A DNA stretch of 64,000 bases from Solen grandis (taxonomy: Eukaryota; Mollusca; Bivalvia; Adapedonta; Solenidae), in assembly GCA_021229015.1 (NCBI GenBank), contig CM037781.1, positions 33,707,525 to 33,771,524 of the forward strand. Reading direction: 5' to 3'. Position numbers and translations under genes: made by a program. The notes beneath the pieces are model-generated. The model did no database searches. It was not told the DNA's origin and saw only the letters and a list, made by a program, of their open reading frames with translations. Below, one piece after another: positions 25,932 through 38,059 of this stretch (position 1 is its first letter; each line of letters begins with the position of its first letter).

Positions 25932-26110
25932 GATCGGAAAAGTTGGCCACTAGTAACCAGCTACAGTAGCTGGTTACTTCTCGAAAGTAAAGTTAGTTAC
26001 TAGTAGCTGGTTACTTCTCGGTGGAAAAGTGGCTACAAGTAGCCAGATACTAGTAACTGGTTACTTATAAAGGGAAAAGGTAGCTACTAGTAGCTAGCAA
26101 CCGGGAATTT
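25932..26110 (+). repeat. Terminal short-repeat block of left arm
   Basis: Four or so ~45-bp units contain CTACTAGTAGCTGGTTACTT and GGAAAAGT. The motif CTAGTAGCTGGTTAC is itself partly palindromic. The right arm has an inverted version at 32338-32418. Confidence 0.8.
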
Positions 26111-26369
26111 TATTGATATTATTCGCAATTAAAAGCATTAAGTGAAAGAGAAATCCTAAACTATGAACATATTCACGATTCTGATAGATTTAAGGTCCAA
26201 AAAGTAAAAAATCACTTATCTGTCGTAACTAAAATTTCATTTATTTTTTGTCGCAGGAAAAAGTAGCTTGGTGTTTCTTTTTCATGAAATCATAAACTAT
26301 GAATATATTCATAATTGTCATGGTAACTTCACGAGAATTTATATTAAATTTTATTTAATATCACTAAAG

Positions 26370-28990
26370 AGCTCACCAACCACCGGTACATTTTGTTTGG
26401 ACTATCAATATTGTTCTAAATGTTTTCGCCAAAATAAATAAAGCTGGGTGTTTATTTTTCACATATTCTTAAACTATAGATATATTCGTAATTGATATGG
26501 TATTCCCCTCCAGGAAATACCAAACTTCAGTTAATATCTTCAAAGAGCTCGCCAGCTACCGGTATATTTTGATTGGACTATCAATATTTTTATCAATGTT
26601 TTCGGTGAAAAAACAAGCGGCTGGGTGTTTATCTTTCATATATATCTAAACTTTGGATATATTCATAATTGTCATGGTATTCCCCTCCAGAAAATACCAA
26701 ACTTCACTTAATATCTTCAAAGAGCTCGCCAGCTACCGGTATCTTTTGATTGGACTAACAATATTTTTATCAATGTTTTCGGCGAAAAAACAAGTAGCTG
26801 GGTGTTTATCTTTCATATATTTATAAACATTGACTATATTCATAATTGTCATGGTATTCTCTTCCAGAAAATACCAAACTTCATTTAATTTCTTCATAGA
26901 GGTCACCAGCTACTGGTATATTTTGATTGGTCTATCAGTATTGTTTTCAATATTTTCGCCTAAAAAAAACAAGTAGCTGGATGTTTATTTTGCATATATT
27001 CATAAACAATGGATATATTCATAATTGTCATGGTATTTCCATCCAGAAAATACCAAACATCATTTAATATCTTCTAAGCGTTCACAAGCTACCGGTAAAT
27101 TTTGATTGGACTATCAATTTTTTCCTGAATGTTTTCGCCTAAAAAACAAGTAGCTGGGTGTTTACATTTCATATATTTATAAACTATGGTTATATTCATA
27201 ATTGTCATGGTATTCCCCACCAGAAAATACCAAACTTCAATTAACAACTTCAAAGAGTTCACAAGCTACCGGTACATTTTGATTGGACTATCAATATTTT
27301 TCTCACTGTTTTCGCAGAATAGACAAGTAGCTGGGTGTTTGTATTTCATATATTCTTAAACTATGGATATACTCATAACTGTCATGGTATTCCAACCAGA
27401 AAATACCAAACTTCATTTAATATCTTCAAAGAGCTTGCCAGCTACCGGTACATTATGATTGGACTACCAATATTTTCCTGAATGTTTTTGCCTAAAAAAC
27501 AAGTAGCTGGGTGTTTATTTTTCATATATTCATAAACTATGGATATATTCATAATTGTCATGGTATTCCCTTCCAGAAAATATCATACTTTATTTAATAT
27601 CTTCAAAGTGTCCGCCAGCTACCGTTACATTTTGATTGGACTATCAATTTTGTTCTCAATGTTTAAGCCGAAAAAACAAGTAGCTGGGTGGTTATTTTTT
27701 TATGTTCACTATGGATTTATTCTTTAATTTCCCACTAGAAAATACCAAACGTAATATAATATCTTGAAAGAGCTCGTCAGCTACGTTAACATTTTGATTG
27801 GACTATCAATATTTTTCTCACTGTTTTCGCCGAAAAAAACAAGTAGCTGGGTGTTTATTTTTTTGTATATTCATAAACTATGGATTTTTTTTACTTATTG
27901 TCATGGTATTCCCCCATCAGAAAATACCAAACTTCATTTTATATCTTCAAAGAGCTCGCCAGCTACTTGTACATTTTGATTGGGCTATTAATACTATCAT
28001 TTTCTTTCTCACCGTTTTTTTGCCGAACAAAACAAGTGATTGAGTGTTTATTTTTCATATATTCATAAACTATGGATATACCAAAATATTTATGGTATTC
28101 CCCGTCAGAAAAAACCAAATTTCATTTAAAATCATTAAAGAGCTCGCCAGCTACCGGTACATTTTGACTGGACTATCAATATTTTTTCAATGTTTTCCCC
28201 GAAAAAACAAGTAGCTGGGTCATATATTCGTAATTGCCATGGTATTCCCCACCAGAAAATATTGTCATGGTATTCTCTGGCGAATAAGCTCCCCCCCACA
28301 CACACACCACCACCACCACCACCACTAAAGATTTAAACAAAAATTTCACTGTTTAGCCTGAAAAAATCAAGTAGCGGTGTGTTTATTTTTCATAAATTCA
28401 TAAACTACGAATATATTCATAATTGCCATATTATACCCGACCAGAAAATACCAAACTTCATTTAATATCTTCAAAGAGCTCACCAGCTACCGGTACATTT
28501 TGATTGGATTATCAATATTAAGCTCAATGTTTTCGCTGAAAAAACAAGTAGCTGGGTGTATATTTTTCATATATTCATAAACTATGGATATATTCGTAAT
28601 TATAATGGTATTCCTCACCAGAAAATACCAAACTTCATTTAATAACTTCAAAGAGGTCGCCAGCTACCGGTATATTTTGATTGGACTGTCAATAGTTTTT
28701 TCAATATTTTCGCCGAAAAAAAACAAGTAGCTGGGTGTTTATTTTTCATATATTCATTCCAACCAGAAAATACCATACTTTATTTAATATCTTCAAAGAG
28801 TTCGCCAGCTACCGGTACATTTTGATTGGACTATAAATATTTTCTCATTGTTCTTGCATAAAACACAAGTAGCTTGGTGTTTATTTTTCATATATTCATA
28901 AACTATGGATATATTCATAATTACCATGGTATTCCCCAACAGAAAATACCAAACTTTATTTAAGACCTTGAAAGGGGCCTCCAGCTACTG
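26370..28990 (+). repeat. ~177-bp tandem repeat array, left arm and inner extension
   Basis: About 14-15 monomers. Landmarks in each are GTCATGGTATTCCC, CAGAAAATACCAAACTTCAT, AGAGCTCGCCAGCTACCGGT, ATTTTGATTGGACTATCAAT, TTTTCGCCGAAAAAACAAGT and AGCTGGGTGTTTATTTTTCA. ORFs of 60-80 codons recur with the repeat and read VMVFP...KYQTSF...ASYRYILIGL; they look like repeat artefacts. Beyond 28345 the array has no inverted partner. Confidence 0.92.
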
Positions 28991-29888
28991 TTACCTTTCT
29001 TTTAGCCTATCTTTTTTTTTTCTAAATGTTTTCGCCGAAGAAATGCAGATACATGTATGCATTAAGGAAATATATTTCCGTCTTTATTTTCATGATTTTG
29101 GTTTCATTACGGTGTGACATTACGGTAATTTCTCAAAAATTGACTGCCGACATTTTATTTTTATATTTCGACCTGAAGAAAAGGCGGTGTCAATTTGTAA
29201 TTTAGTACCTTCAACAAATAAACAAATACAAAAGATAATAAAACATATAATTAGAATGAAATTAATTCGTACCTGTGATTAATTTATGTTGAATTAAGCC
29301 TGTATTACAACAACACCAACCATCTTGTTCAGGTCTAAAAGTAATGCTTCGTAAATATAGGCTCATGAGTGTACATATTTAACCCCGTGTATCACAATGC
29401 TCTCTGCTGATGATATTTATTTGCGCTGATCCTTTGAATTAGTCAATTTCTTATAATAAGTCAATCTCCTAACAAACTTATTTACCAGAACACAGTTAGT
29501 AGAAAATTATATAAAGTTAGAGCCATATATGTATATGTGTGTGTGTGTGTGTGTGTGTGGCTCTAACTAAATATATATAACTGAACTTTTCACCGCCGCG
29601 AACAATATGTATTTTGCTCTGTTATGAAAAAGTAAATGACAAAAACGCTTATTTACAAAAGTAATACGCATATACACTGCAATTGAAAGATGATATCTCA
29701 GATATTTATGACATGTATATAACTACATTTTAATTATAAGACTAGCTAGCATCCCAAGTCAAAATTTAACACCAGTGTCTATCCCTATCTCCCATTACTA
29801 AACATATGACTCACCGCGGACCACAGCCATAAATTGGTTCTTGGCGACAGGTAATAATGGGGGAGAGTCTGCTCAAAATGAGTTTGTT
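28991..29888. other. Central spacer of foldback-like element
   Basis: About 900 bp of AT-rich sequence without the 177-bp repeat and without a frame longer than ~50 codons. It contains a palindrome-flanked GT microsatellite at 29516-29567. No transposase or other known domain is visible. Confidence 0.6.
29516..29567. repeat. GT microsatellite inside a 10-bp inverted repeat
   Basis: GTTAGAGCCA (29516-29525) and its exact complement TGGCTCTAAC (29558-29567) enclose ATATGTATATG and (GT)n. Confidence 0.85.
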
Positions 29889-32337
29889 TTATTTTTGTTT
29901 AAATCTTTAGTGGTGGTGGTGGTGTGTGTGTGGGGGGGGGGAGCTTATTCGCCAGAGAATACCATTACAATATTTTCTGGTGGAGAATACCATGGCAATT
30001 ACGAATATATGACCCAGCTACTTGTTTTTTCGGGGAAAACATTGAAAAAAATATTGATAGTCCAGTCAAAATGTACCGGTAGCTGGCGAGCTCTTTAATG
30101 ATTTTAAATGAAATTTGTTTTTTTCTGACGGGGAATACCATAATATTATTGGATATATCCATAGTTTATGAATATATGAAAAATAAACACTCAATCACTT
30201 GTTTTGTTCGGCAAAAACGGTGAGAAAGAAAATGATAGTATTAATAGCCCAATCAAAATGTACAAGTAGCTGGCGAGCTCTTTGAAGATATAAAATGAAG
30301 TTTGGTATTTTCTGATGAGGAATACCATGACAATTATGAATATATCCATAGTTTAAGAATACGTGAAAAATAAACAACCAGCTACTTGTTGTTGTTTTTT
30401 TCGGCGAAAACGGTGAGAAAGAAAATGATAGTCCAATCAAAATGTACCGGTAGCTGGCAAACTCTTTGAAGGTATTAAATGAAGTTTGGTATTTTCTAGT
30501 GGGGAATACCATGGCAACAAGGAATAAATCCATAGTTTATGAATATACAAAAAATAACCACCCAGCTACTTTTTTTTTCGGCAAAAAAACATTTAGAACT
30601 ATATTGGTAGTCCAATCAAAATGTAACGGTAGCTGACGAGCTCTTTCAAGATATTATATTACGTTTGGTATTTTCTGATGGGGAATACCGTGACAAATAT
30701 GAATATATCCATAGTTTTAATGAATATATGAAAAATAAACACCAAGCTACTTGTTCTTTTGGCGAAAAATATTGAAAAAACTATTGACAGTCCAATCTAA
30801 AATGTACCGGTAGCTGGCGACCTCTTTGAAGATATTAAATGAAGTTTGGTATTTTCTGGTGGGAAATACTATGACAATAAAGAATAAATCCATAGTTTAT
30901 GAACATACAAAAAATAACCACCAGCTACTTGTTTTTTCGGCTTAAACATTGAGAACAAAATTGATAGTCCAATCAAAATGTAACGGTAGCTGGCGGACTC
31001 TTTGAAGATATTAAATAAAGTATGATATTTTCTGGAAGGGAATACCATGACAATTATGAATATATCCATAGTTTATAAATATATGAAAAATAAACACCCA
31101 GCTACTTGTTTTTTAGGCAAAAACATTCAGGAAAATATTGGTAGTCCAATCAAAATGTACCGGTAGCTGGCAAGCTCTTTGAAGATATTAAATGAAGTTT
31201 GGTATTTTCTGGTTTGAATACCATGACAGTTATGAGTATATCCATAGTTTAGGAATATATGAAATACAAACACCCAGCTACTTGTCTATTCTGCGAAAAC
31301 AGTGAGAAAAATATTGATAGTCCAAGCAAAATGTAACGGTAGCTTACGAGCTCATTCAAGATTTTATATGAAGTTTAGTATTTTCTGATGGGGAATACCA
31401 TGACAATTATGAATATATCCATAGTTTATGAATATATGAAAACTAAACACCCAGCTACCTGTTTTTTCGGCTAAAATATTGAAAAAAATATTAATAGTCC
31501 AATCAAAATGTACCGGTAGCTGTCGATCTCTTTAAGATATTAAACGAAGTTTTGTATTTTCTGGTGGGGAATGCCATGACAATTATGAATTCATTCATAG
31601 TTAATAAATATATGAAAAAAAAAACATTCAGCTACTTGTTTTTTTTTCGGCGAAAGCGATGAGAAAAAATATGATAGTCCAATCAATATGGATCGTAGCT
31701 GGCGAGATATTAAATGAAGTTTGTTATTTTCTGGTGGGGAATACCATGACAATTGCGAATATATCCATAGTTTGTGAATATATGAAAAATAACCACCCAG
31801 CCACTTTTTTTTTTCGGCTAAAAATTTTAGAACAATATTGATAGTCCAATCAAAATGTACCGGTAGCTGGCGAGCCCTTTGAAGATATTAAATGAAGTTT
31901 GGTATTTTCTGGTTGGGAATACCATGACAGTTATGAATATATCCATAGTTTAAGAATATATGAAATATAAACACCCAGCTACTTGTCTTTTCGGCGAAAA
32001 TATTTAGAAAAATATTGATAGTCCAACCAAAATGTACCGGTAGTTGATGAGCTTTTGACGACATTAAATGAAATTTGATATAAATGCTCGTGAAGGTTAC
32101 CATGACAATTATGAATACATTAATTAATGATTTCATAAAATAGAAATACCAAGCTACTTGTTTCTTCGACATCTTCGACAACAATATATATGAAATTTGG
32201 TTACGATAGATACAATTTAAGTTAAATTTGTTCTTTTTGGACTTTAAATCTATCAGAATCGTGAATATGTTCATTGTTTTGGATTTCTCTTTCACTTAAT
32301 GATCTTAATTGCGAATAATTTCAATAAGATTCCCTAG
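29889..32337 (-). repeat. ~177-bp tandem repeat array, right arm (inverted)
   Basis: Same monomer as 26370-28990 on the opposite strand, about 12 units, then diverged outer units from ~32034. Landmarks in + sense are CAAAATGTACCGGTAGCTGG, CTCTTTGAAGATATTAAATG and AAGTTTGGTATTTTCTG. Several monomers carry private changes matching the mirrored monomer of the left arm, so the arms were copied as arrays rather than amplified independently. Confidence 0.9.
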
Positions 32338-33531
32338 CAGCTGGCTACTAGTAGCTGCCTTTTCCCTTCCACTGAGAAGTAACCAGCTACTAGTAGCTGG
32401 TTACTAGTAGCCAACTTTTCCGATCTCATTTTAGTTTGCTTGCGATAGGATTCTTTCCGGGAGAAGTCTTTGCACTTGGTGTCTTGAAGAGCAGGTGTTG
32501 ACGTTTAAATATTTTACTGAAACAGTCCCAGCACAGAACTAAGATATTTCCATCAAGTATTTGAAAGGGTATTGAAAGTATTGAGAACGTTCCATGAAGG
32601 AAAGTCAATTCTATAAATAAAAGGTTTTCTTGAGAAATGACAAAAATAAAGATTTCTTTTTTTTAGATGGTTATGTACTTTTAAAGAAGCTTGTCAACGG
32701 ATGATTGGTAGAAATTAATAAAAAGGCTGTTTTCTCTCTCCTTCGTTAAAACATCTCGTTCACAGATGATCGGTTGAAATAATAAAAAAAGTTTTTTTCT
32801 ACTCTCCCTCATAGCATCTTCACCAGGAAGGGAATTTGTAAGCTCAGTCTGTGAAAATAGAAAATCTGAATGGATAGTTTCAATGCTATTGCCTGTACTC
32901 ATATTTTCCAATCACGGAATGTTGTAATGGGGGTGGGGTGTACATACGCTGGGTCAGCAACAAAAACTCAATCGAAGATTTTTCTGAGTCTATACAACAA
33001 GTCCAAAGAATATTTATCGTATGACATTATGTTTAAACTTCTGATTAACCATCACGTATTTTCTTACATTTCACTAATATGCCGAATTACACTACACCAC
33101 TCCGCGTTGCGCGCGTGTATCTATGCATACTCAAACAGCTGGGGCTTGTTGCACACCCAATGTGTTCCAATAAGTTTTACAGTCTGGTTCTTGACTAGGG
33201 TAACTTCCCCTTACACTACGTTATCTGTAATCTTTAGGACGACCGGGAACCAGACCACAAAACAAATTGAAACAATTTGTGTAAGCAACTCGTTTCTGTA
33301 TTAAATGTATTTGATGCATCTAATTCAAATTGAATCTATATATATATTTATCACTTGATAGTTGAAAATGTATGAGAAAAAAGTTTTTGTTTGTTTTGTT
33401 TTAGTTTTTAGTTTTTTCAGCTATTTGTGGAAACTATTTTCTTGGCGTATGATACAAATCGTCCGTTCATTTATGTTTTTATTTGTTGTTTTAAATGCGG
33501 TTTACTGAATCTAGGTCATACGATAAAAAAA

Positions 33532-33781
33532 ATTGATTGAGTTTACCGTCGCTGCGATAGTATTTCAGTCATATAGCGACGTTCAGCTAATTACAGGTGG
33601 AAGAACACCCCGAACGCACTGGGGCATCTGGTTAGAACCACTGACCTACCGCAAGCCAGACAGAAGGCTTCATCACATGAAAATCTGAATGACCCTGCCG
33701 GGATGCGAACCCACGCGTTGAGGGGCTGAGTGAGTATTAAAGTCAGCGCCTTTACCCTCACGGCCACAGATGACCCGCGAT
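33532..33781 (-). mobile_element. tRNA-derived SINE (family 1), copy B
   Basis: Duplicate of 1447-1696 with a few substitutions, for example in the ACTGTCG of the tail and near the B box flank. Same orientation relative to the gene. Confidence 0.75.
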
Positions 33782-33800
33782 AAAAAAATCTTGACATGAC

Positions 33801-33906
33801 TTGTCATTTTATATCATATTTTACTTAATTCGTTCATGAAAACCCAGAGGTTCGCTTAATAACGGTTTCATGAACTCGTTTAGTAAAATATGATATGAAA
33901 TGACAA
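33801..33906. repeat. Imperfect palindrome, copy B
   Basis: Duplicate of 1716-1821; arms are unchanged. Confidence 0.7.
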
Positions 33907-35237
33907 TACATCTCAGATCCTAAATATATATTTATTATGCTGCAGATATAAAGAAGATGACCAAGTAAAATGTTCTCGTGCAATATCTGCGGACTTGCTG
34001 GTCAGTAGCCGTAACGTCCATTTCCACATTTTACTCGTGCATGATGTATATGTAGTCGATATGTTTTTCGGACGACATTAAACGGTTCTTGCGAAAGGGA
34101 AAACTTGATTTATGATATATGATTTAAATTTTCTAAGTTTTCACAATGGCACAATGGCAAGGCTTTCTGAAAACGAAAAAAAAAGTAATTGGAATGCTCA
34201 GGGGTGTAATGACGGCAAAGGCGGTTGTACGTCTATTCAGCTACTAATTGAGCTACTTACAGAACATTACCAGTGGAAATCGGCAGTTCGTACCGATTCC
34301 AACAACACGTTGACGCTGGAATTGAGAATCTTAACCAATCTTATTTTTGCGTTACGTAAGGTCAATGCGTCATAGAAATTTCGCATATGTGCATCCAAAT
34401 GTTGGTCACATTCATTTTAAAGAATTTCAATAGATGCAGATAAAAAAATTCAATTTTCTCTTTGGGGGGTGGTGTAAAAGTTACTTATATATAGTTGAAG
34501 GTTTCTGTTTTTGCTGGGTATACTTTTATATTATTTTTTTCTCAAAATAGCGCATATTCCCAGCGGTTGTCTTACATATATCATAAAGCAATTCACCGTA
34601 ATTCTTTTTAACCTGTTGCTTCCATCTTGGGTTAATTTCATCAAAATAAAGTACTCGTATTCATTTCAAAGGCTTACTTAAGTGCAATCGTTTTCTTCCG
34701 ACAAAGGTTCAAGAAGATCAAGGGACACCGGTTGGAAGTTCATTAACTCACATAGACCATCCTCAAAGAAGTATGTCAAAAGCAACTCACTACTACCATG
34801 ACGGTTTATGGCTACGTAAACCCGTGTTTGTCAGTGGAAAGGTTCCGGGATTTTATCTATTTTCAGCATCTATCACGAACTCCTCTTCTACAGCCTCTTG
34901 GGACGAAGTGCACATGTACGGACAATGGAAAAGCTCTATTTACAATGGGGCCTTTAAGTGTTGTCTCAGGTCAGGCGATCGAGTATTCGAATCTCGCGAC
35001 TTCTTCAAACATAAAACGAACTTCTGGAAAGATGAATTCGAAATATTCTACTACGTATGCCATATTAATGCATCAGCAAGGGGTCTGCCAATAACTGGAG
35101 CTGTCATGCTTCCTACAGACAATTACACCTGCTTTGACGAGGCTATCCCGTACACCAAACCTTTTTATATATATAAACAACCAAATAATTCAATCGGTAA
35201 TATTTTTTCTCATAAAGCCGTGCGATCGCAATGACGC

Positions 35238-35241
<4 letters not shown>

Positions 35242-35280
<39 letters not shown>
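35242..35280. repeat. (GT)n microsatellite, copy B
   Basis: About 19 GT repeats, versus about 14 at the matching site in copy A (3157-3184). Confidence 0.95.
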
Positions 35281-35281
<1 letters not shown>

Positions 35282-37870
35282 CACAAAATTAAGCACAGTT
35301 TTGCTCAACATAATACGCAGATGATATACTTATTGTATTCCAATGTACTTTTGAATTCCAAATAGGTTTATACGACGACAAAATAAAAGTTATATTCATT
35401 TTTGTAGACGGTTTCTTTTAGGGTAGTCGCTTTAATGTTTCCGCTATGTCTTGGATCACTTAACCTCTACCAAGATAACCAAGGTACCCTAATGAAACAT
35501 TAGAAAAACTTGGTTATCTCTTAGGAAGGCCACGAGGTCCGAAATGTATCGGAACCATTACAAACACGCATAGAGCATATAGGCGATTTTCAGTACTTTC
35601 TACTTGACGTTAATTCTTCTGTTCATATATATTTTTGTCTCTGCGTGAACAAAATGAATCCTGAGATGGTCCCGGAGCCGAGGCGTTATGAGTTTGATCC
35701 AATGCCGCAATATAATAATGTCGGTAAACTTGCAATGGTAACATAACCGCGTATGGTACATAATCCCATTTATCTACTGCATGATATTGTATTAAGGCAA
35801 CATGTCGATAAAATCCAAAATGGTTGAAATACTGTTGGTGGGACTTTAAAAATGATCAAACAAACGAATATTGTCTCTTTAACAAAGATTATGAACATCT
35901 GACCATGGATCATCAGTATTATCATAAAATATCCTATCTATCTTATCACGTATCGCATATTGCCAATATAAGCTCACCAGGGGATCTGCAATACCAAGTT
36001 TTATTCGTCGATTTAAACTTACCAATCAGTGGGGAAAAATTAAAATGTATGTTTATTTCCTATTGAACAATGTATGAAATTTTACACCAGCATGTAAGAT
36101 GTAAGGGAAGTGCTTATTGATTTACGTAGGTTTCGGATTGAAATGGTCTATTTATGTTACCAAGGTTACTCGTGCAAAGTGGCGTATGGATCTTTGTCAC
36201 CCGAACAAGTGATAGAATGGATGGAGATACAGCGCTACCCTCGGTGTTGATAAAGTTGTCGTGTATGCAGATCTATCCCTCAATACGGACGCTCTTAGAA
36301 CCTTCTACTATTATGAACAGATCGGGTTTGCCATTGTCATTCCAGTGTCGGTTCCATCTGCCAGTAAGTGTTAGCTAAGAAATTAGTTTAAACAGTTATT
36401 TCACTTCGATTGGGAAACACGTTCTTACACTACCATGTAAGACCATGTAAAATCATTGTCATCAACAGGACTCGAACCCACAAACATCGGATCATCTGTC
36501 ATTTGTGTTAGCAATGGACCACGGCACCTCCGTACATGCGGTGCTCTTATTTTTATTTCAAGTGGGACGTGTAGCAGATCAATCAAGAAAGACTGGGCAG
36601 ACTTATACAAACCAGAGGTTGCTGATATACGATGCGGTCCAGAGACTGGGTGGCTATACGTACATCAGTCAGATGGACATAGATGAGATATTTGTCCCAA
36701 CTAGGAACAGGTCTTTGAGACAGTTTTTGGTACGTAAACCCAGAATCGATCCCCTGCTTATAACTTTGACACATAAAAAGAGGATCATAATTCTCATTAA
36801 ATTCGATCCCCTGCGTATAACTTTGACACAGAGAAGAGGATCATAATTCTCATTAAATGACAGGACCGAGCGTGACGAGCGTGATCTCTATATATACAGG
36901 ATAAAGTCAAGTAAATTAATTCTAAAGACAATAGATAACCGAAGCGATCGTAGGCTTCTATTGTCTGGAGAAATGACCGAATCTAGCACTCTCTCTCTCT
37001 CTCTCTCTCTCCTATTTGTGTGTGTGAAATTAAATATCATTTCAATTTAAATACAATACATAAAAAAGATTGAAAGTTTGCTGGTTTATATTTGCTTTCT
37101 TTTGATTTAAATCTCATGAAGTGTAGGAAAGAGAGGAAGAGAGAGAATGAGAGACAATGTCATTCTTGTCAGCAGCCCATTTAAACAAATGTTGTGTTTA
37201 TCTTTTCTTAGTATGACCGTGATAACGCAAGTCAACTAGTATTGGCTTAATTGGCATCGCTTAAAACTGTGATCCTCGTTTATTTGGTTTACTATATTTA
37301 AATTTATAAAATAAATGCGATTTCCTCACATTAGATACCATGCCCTCTCAGTGCCATTAGCGTTTTTGTTATAAATATTTCAGGCAGACACATTCAGCGA
37401 ACAGACGTTGGCTGCGATCAAGCTGCAAACTCAGTTTTTTAGCACAGACTGGGGTAAAACTGACCCAACATCCGATCTTCTCATTGGACAATACCTAAAC
37501 AGGTGTGCTAATTAAATGTCACATTTTTAATCTAATACATTGAAATCATAAATATCGCAATACAATGAACTAATCCAAATCAATCAAAGTCACAAGACCG
37601 ATATCGTGGTTATAGCGTCTTGTTTCGGGCGTGATATCGAAGTTAAGCAGTACTGTCTAAATTAAATCCCTAAATTACTATAAGGTTCGGTTCTTCATTA
37701 CTCTTTATTTCGATGAAAAATCCCTGTATATTTTATTATACGTATCCTTTTATACTCTCGAAAGACAATTTCTATTATTTCGTCCAATAGTTATACGGTT
37801 ACTCCACTGCTTTATTTTCGTATATGTAGACAAACAATACATAGCAAATAGTCAGAACAGAACATATATT

Positions 37871-38059
37871 GATGTTTGTTTATTGGATTTAACGTCCCAA
37901 CGACAGTATTTCAGTTATTTGGAGACTATTTCTTCTTAAAACAAATATAGTGATACCACATCACAGCATCATGCCATAGATGTGTGATATGATACATCAC
38001 CCAGTCATATTATCCTGACATCAGGTCAACCAGCCCTGGAGCAACTCTTATATGTTGAG
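37871..38059 (-). mobile_element. tRNA-SINE, head-less fragment, copy B
   Basis: Duplicate of 5772-5960 within the intron 4 equivalent of the broken GT92 copy. Confidence 0.75.

Larger units (their letters stand above)
25932..32425. mobile_element. Foldback-like element with repeat-filled inverted arms
   Basis: The left edge reads GATCGGAAAAGTTGGC (25932). The right edge, at about 32425, is its reverse complement, GCCAACTTTTCCGATC. Moving inward, both arms show the same order: a TAGCTGGTTACTAG-type minisatellite, a diverged unit, then a tandem array of ~177-bp monomers. Even an accidental-looking junction is mirrored: AGCTTATTCGCCAGAGAA with flanking GGGGG and GTGGTGGTGG at 29900-29962 matches the complement of 28262-28330. 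Arms are ~2.4 kb (to about 28345) and ~2.5 kb (from about 29890). This is the architecture of Drosophila FB-type foldback elements (family knowledge). No transposase was found. Flanks (TTTTAGTA and TCATTTTAG) show no clear target-site duplication. Confidence 0.7.

Noticed and set aside
26370..32300. Many 60-135-codon ORFs with VMVFP and ASYRYILIGL motifs
   Set aside because: They recur with the 177-bp repeat on both strands and break at repeat boundaries; they are frames through a satellite rather than a protein family.
26370..32300. CRISPR-like array
   Set aside because: The monomers are tandem and similar across their full length with no unique spacers, and the genome is eukaryotic.
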